From CAZKBP01 sp964551015 (GTDB taxonomy: Bacteria > Bacteroidota > Bacteroidia > Cytophagales > Microscillaceae), in contig CAZKBP010000046.1 of NCBI GenBank assembly GCA_964551015.1, positions 1 through 37,952 on the forward strand: a DNA stretch of 37,952 nucleotides. Reading direction: 5' to 3'. A program made the position numbers and the translations under genes. The notes under the pieces are model-generated. The model ran no database searches. It was not told the origin of the DNA and saw only the letters and a list, made by a program, of their open reading frames with translations. This document shows positions 26,028-33,374 of the stretch, in pieces. The stretch's first letter is position 1; each line of letters begins with the position of its first letter.

Positions 26028-26140
26028 ACTGAGATTTGGAAAGATTTGTCTGACTTGAGCCTAACTACAAATTAAATACGTGTTAGAGGATATTTCTATC
26101 CCGTAAAATAAGGATTTGTCAAGATTTGGAAAAGTAAACA

Positions 26141-26656
26141 TTAAGCCTCGTACAAATCTCTTGCCTTCTCTACATAATTCAGAATAGCACGACGGATACG
26201 ACTGCGACGTGTATTGGCTTCTTCGTTCGTAATTAGGGACTGGTCTACTTCGTCTTCCAGTCCGGCAAGATTGCCCTTCACCAGTCGGAGCTTGGTAATT
26301 AAGTCTTCATCGTTTTGTGCTTCCAGAAAAGAAATAAACTGCTTGATTGCTTTTTTTAGATTTTCAGAAGAGGCGAGGTTTTCAATTTCATCCAGGGTTG
26401 CTTTGGCAGAGGGCAGAGTTGTTTCCCCAGAAGGAGTGGTTGCAGAAGACTGAGCGGCTGCTAGCTTTTTCACTAAATCTTCTCGGTCTTTTTCCAGCGT
26501 GTCGATTTGAAATTCGATTTGATTGCGTTCCAAAGACTGCGTGACAGGATTTAGCATTCCCAAGGATTCATTGAGCTTCTGGATAAGCTCGTCTTTCTGT
26601 TGGATGAGGTTTTGGATTTGTTCTGGGGTCATGGATACAGTTTTCAAAAGGCTCAT
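26141..26656 (-). CDS. two-domain adaptor: NPITQ-type module plus EAD11-like domain
   Basis: A 171-residue protein with no enzymatic domain. Residues 9-68 are coiled coil with NPVTQSLERNQIEF (36-49), the module also present in the flanking iSTAND and protease proteins. A Ser/Thr/Pro-rich linker (69-83) follows. Residues 95-170 (LKKAIKQFISFLEA, LRLVKGNLAGLEDE, then ANTRRSRIRRAILNYVEK) fit the effector-associated domain 11 pattern and resemble the two segments in the LRR protein. It therefore looks like a bridge carrying one partner-binding domain of each type. The ATG is 3 nt after the protease stop, so the genes are co-transcribed. Confidence 0.8.
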   Translation of the reverse strand: MSLLKTVSMTPEQIQNLIQQKDELIQKLNESLGMLNPVTQSLERNQIEFQIDTLEKDREDLVKKLAAAQSSATTPSGETTLPSAKATLDEIENLASSENLKKAIKQFISFLEAQNDEDLITKLRLVKGNLAGLEDEVDQSLITNEEANTRRSRIRRAILNYVEKARDLYEA

Positions 26657-26659
26657 GAA

Positions 26660-27583
26660 TTAGGTCTTTAACTTAGATCGTATTTCTTCTATCTTTTGCT
26701 TTAATCTTTCCAGATCACTTTCTTTGGAGGCAATGATGAATTCAGCCTGTTTGCGCTCCATTAATTGGGTGATGGGGTTCAGTAAGTTCAGATTCCCTTC
26801 CAAAGTAGAGATGATATCGGATAGTTGCTCAAAATTTTGCTCCAAACCTTTTAATCTACTCTCATATAGCGGCCTTAGAGAGTCATTTTGTGTGATTTTT
26901 GGCTTTAAATCTTGAAGATCATTTTTTTGATCAGAAATTTGATCAATTACTTTTCTTGCTCTTACCGCTTGTTCTATAGAGTCGAGGGAGATTTGAGTTA
27001 GCTGCCCATCTATAAATTCAGTGGCAACACCCACCGCGATATTCTCTCCACTTCCTAAGCCATCGGGCTGAGGCACATCGGTAATCATACCAATGACTCC
27101 TCCCAGTTTTATATCAAAGATTGGCCCTCCACTCACTCCATAGGTCACGGCATTTGCCTGATCTAGTACGATTCTTGGGCGATTGAAATCATCCAAAGCC
27201 CTTGTGTCTAAGATTTTACCCTGAATCGGAAATCCATTAATAGCAGAGTGATCTGGAAAACCAAAGGTTTCAAATGGGTTTCCTTTACTATATTGGCTAG
27301 GGATTATTCTCAGCGGTGCAATATGATTAGGTAAAGCAGTATCCAATTTAATAAGAGCAATATCGCCCTCTCCTCGATCCAAACGGAAAATTTGTTTCGC
27401 CTCAAAAGATAGCTTAAACGCACCTGTAGCGTTAGCCAAAACCACCTGAATCTGCTCTGGATTGCTTAGCACGTGGGCGCAAGTCAGCACGTGTACCTCG
27501 CCATCAATAACAAAGCCAGTTCCCCTTTCTCCTCCACTCTCGATGCGAGCGATAGAGAACTTCAAATTATCTAGGTGCTCCAT
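26660..27583 (-). CDS. cytoplasmic trypsin-like serine protease with C-terminal adaptor module
   Basis: A 307-residue protein without a signal peptide, so the protease is expected in the cytoplasm. The chymotrypsin-fold triad is intact: His37 in LTCAHVL, Asp74 in EGDIALIKLD and Ser151 in VTYGVSGGPIFD. Residues about 200-305 are helical and end in the shared module NPITQLMERKQAEF (269-282). A protease joined to an adaptor module is the arrangement of an effector that is brought to, or kept at, a signalling complex. The gene follows the trypco1-like gene by 5 nt and precedes the adaptor by 3 nt. Substrate unknown; a self-processing or host-death role is inference. Confidence 0.88.
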   Translation of the reverse strand: MEHLDNLKFSIARIESGGERGTGFVIDGEVHVLTCAHVLSNPEQIQVVLANATGAFKLSFEAKQIFRLDRGEGDIALIKLDTALPNHIAPLRIIPSQYSKGNPFETFGFPDHSAINGFPIQGKILDTRALDDFNRPRIVLDQANAVTYGVSGGPIFDIKLGGVIGMITDVPQPDGLGSGENIAVGVATEFIDGQLTQISLDSIEQAVRARKVIDQISDQKNDLQDLKPKITQNDSLRPLYESRLKGLEQNFEQLSDIISTLEGNLNLLNPITQLMERKQAEFIIASKESDLERLKQKIEEIRSKLKT

Positions 27584-27588
27584 TAAGC

Positions 27589-27948
27589 TTAGGCGTTAGA
27601 AGAAGATGATTCTGGTTTTTCCTCAGGCTTTTCTTTATTCCAAGTGAGGGTCACTTCAAGGTTCCCCTCGGTACTGGTGCTGGCGATAATTACCCCGGCC
27701 TGCACATTAAATTTCAGCCCTAATTTTACTTGAACTTGATCTGGGCTACTGGGGATATCTTTGACTTTATTTATCACGGCACTAGCGACCTTTTTCAGCG
27801 TGTTCATGGAGTTTTCAAACCTTCCAGCTATTTCGTTAACACCACGGCTGGAGACAGGTTGCATTCCTTGTGAGGTAGACTCAACCGGAGTTCTCTCGTC
27901 TACCTCTATCATAATATCATCTTCTGTAAACTTAATTAACTTACTCAT
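27589..27948 (-). CDS. trypsin-co-occurring (trypco1 / CU044_2847-like) protein
   Basis: A 119-residue protein. The start (LIKFTEDDIMIEVDER), central helix (ENSMNTLKKVASAVINKVKD) and the strands VQVKLGLKFNVQAGVIIAST, NLEVTLTW match trypco1, a small beta-rich domain that occurs beside trypsin-like proteases in conflict-type loci. It may regulate or inhibit the protease; no catalytic residues are seen. It is the first gene of the minus-strand cluster, divergent from the HTH gene at 28130, so the shared 181-bp gap should hold the operon promoter. The C-terminus is an acidic Ser/Glu-rich tail. Confidence 0.8.
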   Translation of the reverse strand: MSKLIKFTEDDIMIEVDERTPVESTSQGMQPVSSRGVNEIAGRFENSMNTLKKVASAVINKVKDIPSSPDQVQVKLGLKFNVQAGVIIASTSTEGNLEVTLTWNKEKPEEKPESSSSNA

Positions 27949-27999
27949 ATGGGTAGGGTATAGGATTGAATATGTCTCGTGAAAATACTACAAAATTTT

Positions 28000-28016
28000 A
28001 TTTTTCTAAGAAAAAT
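28000..28016. promoter_or_regulatory. inverted repeat in the divergent control region
   Basis: ATTTTTC-TAA-GAAAAAT, a perfect 7-bp arm inverted repeat, lies between the trypco1 gene (minus) and the HTH gene (plus). Its position suits an operator for the neighbouring HTH protein or the LuxR-type HTH of the cluster. AT-rich arms of this length can arise by chance. Confidence 0.35.
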
Positions 28017-28129
28017 GTCCTTGCAAACCTGATTTTCCCCTCCTCATAAAAGTTTTAACCCCCTGTCTCACCCGATAAGGCTTCTCCTGTTTTGCATCTT
28101 TGAGCCATAACCAAAAACAAAATTCAGCT

Positions 28130-28441
28130 ATGAATACAATCAAGAAAGATTTAATTCTAGAAAACAAACAAACTCTGAGCATTCCTAGGGAAGTGCTCAA
28201 GGGGATTTTCAGAGAAGTGCTCGATGAGTATCAGGAAGATTTGAAAGCCTCTTTTGCCCAAGAAGCAAAAGAAGAAGTCTTGATGACTCGTCAAGAAACC
28301 GCCGATTTACTCGGGATTTCTTTACCCACGCTCAACGCTTGGCGTCAGAAAGGGATTCTCAGACCGCGCCGGATGGGTAGAAAGGTTTATTATCTCAAAA
28401 GAAACGTTTTGGCCACGCTTAAAAACCAGTCTAAAAAATGA
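28130..28441 (+). CDS. helix-turn-helix (excisionase/MerR-like) DNA-binding protein
   Basis: A 103-residue protein from the ATG at 28130. The C-terminal half is a winged HTH of the HTH_17 type: MTRQETADLLGISLPTLNAWRQ, a wing LRPRRMGRKVYYLKRN and the final helix. Such proteins are frequent in Bacteroidota mobile elements and as small regulators. The N-terminal helical half (LSIPREVLKGIFREVLDEYQED) is not diagnostic. It overlaps the next gene by 4 nt (ATGA at 28438-28441) and so is coupled to it. It lies divergent from the accessory cluster, so it may regulate that cluster or belong to a resident element. Confidence 0.85.
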   Translation: MNTIKKDLILENKQTLSIPREVLKGIFREVLDEYQEDLKASFAQEAKEEVLMTRQETADLLGISLPTLNAWRQKGILRPRRMGRKVYYLKRNVLATLKNQSKK

Positions 28442-29151
28442 GAGAAGATACCACCAACATTCGAGTAGCTGTTCCCAATGACTTATACAGTCTCATTGAG
28501 CAAGAGCAGCAGAGACGCTACAAAGAGACAGGCCGCAAGCCTGCTCTCGCTAGTATTTTACTAGAATGGGCTAAATTGGGAAGTGAACAGAATTCTGATC
28601 AAGATTTTGAACAGGAAACTGCTCCTCCTGAAACCTATCTTCCTGCATCCAGCAAGTACCTTTCTTCTCTGGAAAATGAATTGACACGCTGGCAAAGAAA
28701 TCTACAAAACCGCCAGCAAGCGATTGAACAAAAAGAAAAAGCTCTCCTACAAAAACAAGAAGAGCTCATCCATTACAAGGAAGGGATCATCAGCCAAAGT
28801 ATGCTTTCCAAAAAGCTACAATGGGAACTCGATCAGAGACAAAGGGAAATAGAGGAGCACAAAAAGCTTATCGCTGAGCAAAAACGGGAGATCAAAAATC
28901 TAAGAGAAGAATTGAGTGAGGCGCAAGCGGATTTTAAAGAGATCATCCGCGATGCCCAGCGACGCACACAGGAAGATTGGTTGATCGCACTTGCTCCTAC
29001 CCTCACGAATGTGATTAACTTACTCAGTCAGAGTAGCAATAAGCAGCATTTTCAGTTACTCCAACAAGAACTAATCAAGCTGCAAAAATATCTTCAAGTG
29101 CCAGAAGTTGATTCTCAGTCGCAAAAGAAGATCAATCCCGAGGCCAAGTGA
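28438..29151 (+). CDS. N-terminal RHH-like domain with long coiled coil, unknown function
   Basis: A 237-residue protein. Residues 7-48 (NIRVAVPNDLYSLIEQEQQ, then ASILLEWAKLG) have the strand-helix-helix look of ribbon-helix-helix DNA-binding domains. Residues about 80-175 are a continuous coiled coil rich in Glu, Lys and Gln. Residues 180-215 form another helical segment (IALAPTLTNVINLLSQ). Translation is coupled to the upstream HTH gene. DNA-binding domain plus coiled coil is seen in partition, mobilisation-accessory and repressor proteins, and nothing here decides among them. A strong terminator follows at 29182-29215. Confidence 0.75.
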   Translation: MREDTTNIRVAVPNDLYSLIEQEQQRRYKETGRKPALASILLEWAKLGSEQNSDQDFEQETAPPETYLPASSKYLSSLENELTRWQRNLQNRQQAIEQKEKALLQKQEELIHYKEGIISQSMLSKKLQWELDQRQREIEEHKKLIAEQKREIKNLREELSEAQADFKEIIRDAQRRTQEDWLIALAPTLTNVINLLSQSSNKQHFQLLQQELIKLQKYLQVPEVDSQSQKKINPEAK

Positions 29152-29181
29152 AAGTTGAAAGAATCTCTGACTCAAAGAAAG

Positions 29182-29215
29182 AAAAACCCGATTCAGCTAC
29201 TTAAATCGGGTTTTT
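29182..29215. terminator. bidirectional intrinsic terminator
   Basis: AAAAACCCGATT (29182-29193) and AATCGGGTTTTT (29204-29215) are perfectly complementary 12-bp arms with a 10-nt loop. The T run serves the plus-strand coiled-coil gene (stop 29151), and the A run is a T run for the convergent minus-strand gene ending at 29221. Confidence 0.88.
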
Positions 29216-29220
29216 GCATT

Positions 29221-29511
29221 TCAGCGATTTGCATCCAAGGCTTGCCAGAGGGCTTCGCGTTTCTCCTCGTAGATGCTCTGCAAAAGTTTGGTGGCTTCCT
29301 TAGGACTAGGACTTCCCTGCTTGGCGTCTTGCATCGAGAATTGAGCAAAGACTTCCCTGGCCGAAGTCGCTTCTAGCCAAGCCGGATGTAATTCTGGCAA
29401 TTTTGTTTTAATGAGCAGCCCGACTTGGTAGAGCAAAGCTTGATGTTCGGCCAGGAGATTCTTCAAATCCTCGTAGCTCACCTGAATCAGAGGATGATTA
29501 GAGTTGGTCAT
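29221..29511 (-). CDS. small hypothetical helical protein
   Basis: A 96-residue protein from ATG at 29511 (MTNSNHPLIQVSYED); an upstream in-frame start at 29550 gives 13 extra residues and lies inside the palindromic control region, so it is less likely. It is largely helical (DLKNLLAEHQALLYQVGLLI, then LLQSIYEEKREALWQALDANR). I do not recognise the family. It is divergent from the RHH gene at 29651 and convergent with the coiled-coil gene, sharing the terminator. It reads as a genuine small gene because its ends fit the regulatory sites. Confidence 0.65.
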   Translation of the reverse strand: MTNSNHPLIQVSYEDLKNLLAEHQALLYQVGLLIKTKLPELHPAWLEATSAREVFAQFSMQDAKQGSPSPKEATKLLQSIYEEKREALWQALDANR

Positions 29512-29549
29512 CGTAGTTGGGTTAGGGTGTATGAATTTATTTAACGTCA

Positions 29550-29579
29550 AAGTTACGTAACTTAATTGCGAATTGCAAT
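29550..29579. promoter_or_regulatory. palindromic operator candidates
   Basis: A perfect 14-bp palindrome AAGTTACGTAACTT (29550-29563) is followed at once by ATTGC-GAATT-GCAAT (29565-29579), another inverted repeat. They lie between two divergent genes, one of which encodes an RHH protein, the class that usually binds such symmetric sites to repress its own promoter. Confidence 0.5.
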
Positions 29580-29619
29580 CTCTGCTCCATTAAAAAATGC
29601 TCAAAAGTTAATTTACTTT

Positions 29620-29627
29620 TATCTTTG
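29620..29627 (+). promoter_or_regulatory. -7-like element upstream of the RHH gene
   Basis: TATCTTTG is an exact TAnnTTTG match 23 nt before the ATG at 29651. No TTG occurs at the right -33 position; the palindromes at 29550-29579 lie just upstream, where a repressor would block it. Confidence 0.35.
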
Positions 29628-29650
29628 CCCGAGAACAAGCAGAAAATTCT

Positions 29651-29833
29651 ATGGCTCTTCCCGAAGATAAACGCACCATCCAGACTGTCCTCAAAAAAAC
29701 GGAAATAGAAAAGCTCCGTGTCGTGGCCGAGAGCAAAGGCCTTTCCATGAGTGCCTTCATCCGGATGCTTTTGATCCAAGAAATCAAGGAGTATGAAAAG
29801 GAAAATGGGGAGATCGAGGGAGACAGAACTTGA
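29651..29833 (+). CDS. ribbon-helix-helix protein
   Basis: A 60-residue basic-to-acidic small protein: strand KRTIQTVLKKTEIEKLRVVA, helix turn SKGLSMSAFIRMLLIQEIKEY. The pattern (strand, helix, G-S-SAF-R helix) is that of Arc/CopG-type RHH regulators, antitoxins and mobilisation accessory proteins. The likely operator is immediately upstream. No toxin or relaxase gene follows. It is the last compact gene before the AT-rich gap to 30257. Confidence 0.75.
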   Translation: MALPEDKRTIQTVLKKTEIEKLRVVAESKGLSMSAFIRMLLIQEIKEYEKENGEIEGDRT

Positions 29834-30257
29834 ACTGTATTTTGAAACATCAATGCTTTCAACAATAGCTTATTAGCTACGCATTACTCAGTGTATTTTT
29901 TCCAAAAAATTGAAAAATTAAAAACTTTTTCCAATCTTGCAGAAATCTCAATAAGAATATTTGATGTTCTCGCTGCTATGGCCATTCTACATCTGAAATT
30001 CTTTGCAGAAATCAATCATTTTAAATTAGTACAGAAAATGTCTGAGGTAACACCTGATAAGTGTCATTTTGGCCTTCTCATTTAGTTCTATAGCTAAATA
30101 TCCTCGATCTATTACATTACAAATGAGATAGTTTGTACTACATTATTCTATTATTATCGATTCAGGATTTGGTAATTGATTCTTTTGATACGGTTTTGAA
30201 GTTTGTTTGGTTAAAAATACCAACTTTATTAGCAAGGTTTATACTGATAAATTAATA
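29834..30257. other. 424-bp AT-rich intergenic region
   Basis: An open frame at 29891-30085 encodes 64 residues with no recognisable domain or credible start context, so I do not call it. No terminator, tRNA or repeat is seen. The region separates the small regulator genes from the surface-protein operon and should contain that operon's promoter; I find no exact TAnnTTTG with a spaced TTG. Confidence 0.4.
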
Positions 30258-33200
30258 ATGACACGAATATTAATCGGTGGAAAAATCTGCGTAGTGGTAA
30301 TACTATTTATTTTCCACTCTATTGACTTTTGCAAAGCAAGAACCATCTCCAATGGCTTTGAAGTAAGCAATGTAATACCGAGCGAAAACGAGATTTCTGT
30401 CCCAAGAGACCAGCGCGTAGAGATCAGTTTCTCAGAAGAGATTGATCCAGCTAGTATTGAAGGAAATGTAATCATAAGGAGTAATTATCGGGCAGAAATC
30501 AGGTTCTCGCCTTCTTCTCCTATTATTGAAGACAGAAGAATAATATTTGAGCCAAGCGATCCCTTTTTGGCAGGAGAAACCATCTATGTAGTACTTACTC
30601 AAGGACTTAGAAGCATAGAAGGAGACTCACTCACACCTTACACCTTTCTCTTTACTATTGAGACTAAAAAAACAGAGACAAATACCTGTGATATTGAATT
30701 TCAGGAGCTGCCTACTTGTGCTGGCCCTACGAGTAGGCGAGTAGATAGCTTCTATCCCGCGGATTTTAACAACGACGGGAGGATAGATATCGCTTTCGGT
30801 ATTCGGGATGGCGAGGCTGGTGATGTAGGAGTATACCTCAACGAGGGTAGTCTTAACTTCAAAAGAATCGTGTCTGATGAACCAGCCGCGGGGATTAACT
30901 TCATCAGTGCCGCGGATATTGACGGGGACGCTTGGATGGATATCGTCGCCTCGATTGATGGAGTTGGCTTTGTCTACTACCGCAACCTGGGAACTATCAA
31001 CGAGGATGGGGATATAGATTTCGAGCGAGAAGAAATTTATGTTCCTGGTAATCCTGTTCAAGCTCGTTCGGTTTTTACGACTGATATGGACTTGGATGGG
31101 GATATAGATGTTTTGGCTACTTATGACAACAGAGTCGTGTGGTTCGAGAACCAAAACCTCGGTAGCTCTTTTGCCGAAGGAATTATAGACAACAATTTAG
31201 TGAGTGCCGAGCAGGTCATTGTAGGAGATTTAGATGCGGACGATGGAAATTTAGAGGTAATCGCCGTCTCTCAGAGAAGCCCCACTGGCGAAGTGAAATG
31301 GTATGATCCATCGTTTTTGGATAATAGTGTTCAGTTTTCATCACCAGAAACTATAAGCACAAATGAAAACTTCACTAGTTCCGTGTTTGCAGCTAGGTTC
31401 ACAGATGCAAAGGTAGCTATCATCACTTCAGCCTTGCGAGATGGCAAAGTTAGGTTTTACAGGAATAACGGAGACCCAGCATTCCCCCCTAACGGTACAG
31501 AACTGGTGCCAGATGCAGTGAATGCCTCGTTTGTGCATGCTGCCGACTTGAATGGTAGCAAACAACTAGATATTATCGCTGCTACACAAAGTACAGGAGA
31601 TAAGGTTATCATTCTGTACGAAAACAACCCTTCCTCGAGTAGTATTTTCCAAGAAGGATGTGAGGTTGTTAGTTCATTGAAAGAAGCCGAAACAATCTAT
31701 GCTGCCGACCTAGATGGAGATAGAGATATGGACCTTGTGGCAAGCTCCATCGCCAATGGACAAATTTCATTTTATATTCAAGATAATCCAGAATCTCTTG
31801 GAATTATAGGTGATAAAAATCCTTGCGAAGAAGAACCTATCACTTATCGTACTCCGAAGGCTCCAGGGTTCAGTTATAAGTGGGAAGTGACGGGAGGAGA
31901 TGTCCAAGGGAGATGCGACAATAGAGTCGTGAGAGTCATCTGGTCTTTGGGGGAAGATAGAAAAATAACCTTGGTCAAAAGAGGAGAATGCCGCGATGAT
32001 ACCTTAGAGACAAATATTACTGTGAATCGATCTCCATCTCCAAATATCAATGGAGATGCCAACGTCTGCGTTGGTGAAGATGAAGAATACAAGACGGACA
32101 TCATTCCTTTGGGGCAACCTCAAAGCTCTTACCAATGGGAAGTATTGAATGATGAAGGTGAAATTCTCGGAGATAATACCAAAAGCGAAGTAAGGGTGCG
32201 TTGGGCTCAACCAGGAAAAGCAAGTTTAGTTCTAACTGAAATTAATCAATCGGAGTGTCAGTTAACTGATACAATTACAGTAGACGTGAATTCCTTGCCT
32301 ATTATTCCTGATTTAATGGGTAATTCGCGGGTTTGTCTTATTGACGGCGGTAGAGACCAAGAGGTTTATAGTTTACCAGAAGATAATTTTAATAACTATC
32401 GTTACCACTGGGAAATAACTGGTGGAGAACTTCTAGATCCAGCAAGCACAGGAAATCAGGTGATTATTCTTTGGACAAATTCATTTCAAAATCTGATTAC
32501 CGTCACAAAAGAAGACACGATTACAGGATGTAGTAATACACAAGATTTTACAATTGATGTATTTGACAGACCTACCCCTGTGATTATTCCTAGCCAAGAT
32601 GGAAGAGCCTGCCTGAATCAAGCAATTGAATATCGTGTAGATAGCCTAGGCTCAGACTTTATGTACACTTGGACCATCACCAAAAACACAGGTGAAATAG
32701 ACACAGTCGCTACTAATCCAGGTTTATTCTCAATAGAACAGACTTGGCCTGATACCACTTCTAGGGTTCTGGCAGTACGAGTAGCACTCGTGGGTGGCGG
32801 TTGCAGTGAAATTGATAGAATTAAGATCAGACCTCAAGAGTACCCTGAAGAAATTAGGATTGAGGGAGAGAACGAAGTATTTGGTTGTATGGGTGAATCA
32901 TTAACCCTGAGTACAACTTCTCAGTTTCCAGGAGTAAGATACCAATGGTTCAGAGACGATGAACCCTTTGGTTCTGACTCCGCCTTCTTGGATATCGAGC
33001 TTGACGATGTTCCTCATGAGTATTATGTTGTAGCAGATCAACTTCCTTGCACTCAAATATCTTCTCAGGCAGTTAAGGTGATACCACGCACCTTTGCTAT
33101 ACCAGAGGCGTTCACTCCGAATGGGGATGGTAAGAACGATAGATTCTTAATCTATCCCAGTCAACGAGATCTAAGGGAGATTGAATACGCGGAGATCACC

Positions 33201-33374
33201 ATCAAAAATCGCAATGGAAATATAGTTTACTTTACCAATCAGGTAAACGATGCGATTAATGTGGGTTGGGATGGTGGTAATCAGAGGACTGGGGTTTATT
33301 TCTATGATGTAAGGCTGAAGTATTTTAATTGTGAGGAGAAAAGAAAAATAGAAAAGATCAGAATTACTAAATAA
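30258..33374 (+). CDS. T9SS type B secreted protein with FG-GAP-like and PKD-like domains
   Basis: A 1038-residue protein from ATG at 30258 (MTRILIGGKI), the start that puts the hydrophobic signal peptide (about 5-27) at the N-terminus. Residues about 30-140 resemble an SbsA-type Ig-like domain (NVIPSENEISVPRDQRVEIS). Residues 165-500 hold six FG-GAP/VCBS-like repeats with calcium-type loops (DFNNDGRIDIAFG, DIDGDAWMDIVAS, DMDLDGDIDVLAT, DLDGDRDMDLVAS). Several PKD-like domains follow to about 940. The end (IPEAFTPNGDGKNDRF, then GVYFYDVRLKYFNCEEK) is the gliding-motility-associated type B sorting domain, so it should be exported by T9SS. The next gene, a PorP/SprF protein, starts at its stop with no gap. 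Confidence 0.93.
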   Translation: MTRILIGGKICVVVILFIFHSIDFCKARTISNGFEVSNVIPSENEISVPRDQRVEISFSEEIDPASIEGNVIIRSNYRAEIRFSPSSPIIEDRRIIFEPSDPFLAGETIYVVLTQGLRSIEGDSLTPYTFLFTIETKKTETNTCDIEFQELPTCAGPTSRRVDSFYPADFNNDGRIDIAFGIRDGEAGDVGVYLNEGSLNFKRIVSDEPAAGINFISAADIDGDAWMDIVASIDGVGFVYYRNLGTINEDGDIDFEREEIYVPGNPVQARSVFTTDMDLDGDIDVLATYDNRVVWFENQNLGSSFAEGIIDNNLVSAEQVIVGDLDADDGNLEVIAVSQRSPTGEVKWYDPSFLDNSVQFSSPETISTNENFTSSVFAARFTDAKVAIITSALRDGKVRFYRNNGDPAFPPNGTELVPDAVNASFVHAADLNGSKQLDIIAATQSTGDKVIILYENNPSSSSIFQEGCEVVSSLKEAETIYAADLDGDRDMDLVASSIANGQISFYIQDNPESLGIIGDKNPCEEEPITYRTPKAPGFSYKWEVTGGDVQGRCDNRVVRVIWSLGEDRKITLVKRGECRDDTLETNITVNRSPSPNINGDANVCVGEDEEYKTDIIPLGQPQSSYQWEVLNDEGEILGDNTKSEVRVRWAQPGKASLVLTEINQSECQLTDTITVDVNSLPIIPDLMGNSRVCLIDGGRDQEVYSLPEDNFNNYRYHWEITGGELLDPASTGNQVIILWTNSFQNLITVTKEDTITGCSNTQDFTIDVFDRPTPVIIPSQDGRACLNQAIEYRVDSLGSDFMYTWTITKNTGEIDTVATNPGLFSIEQTWPDTTSRVLAVRVALVGGGCSEIDRIKIRPQEYPEEIRIEGENEVFGCMGESLTLSTTSQFPGVRYQWFRDDEPFGSDSAFLDIELDDVPHEYYVVADQLPCTQISSQAVKVIPRTFAIPEAFTPNGDGKNDRFLIYPSQRDLREIEYAEITIKNRNGNIVYFTNQVNDAINVGWDGGNQRTGVYFYDVRLKYFNCEEKRKIEKIRITK

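Noticed and set aside
26028..26140. Promoter inside the cluster before the iSTAND gene
   Set aside because: A CAAATTAA on the plus strand only partly fits the reverse of TAnnTTTG and no spaced TTG is present; evidence too weak to call.
29891..30085. 64-residue plus-strand open frame
   Set aside because: No recognisable domain, no Shine-Dalgarno, AT-rich DNA, no conserved neighbour; chance frame more likely.
30627..31154. Minus-strand open frame opposite the FG-GAP-like repeats
   Set aside because: It mirrors the repeated calcium-loop codons of the T9SS protein and has no domain of its own.
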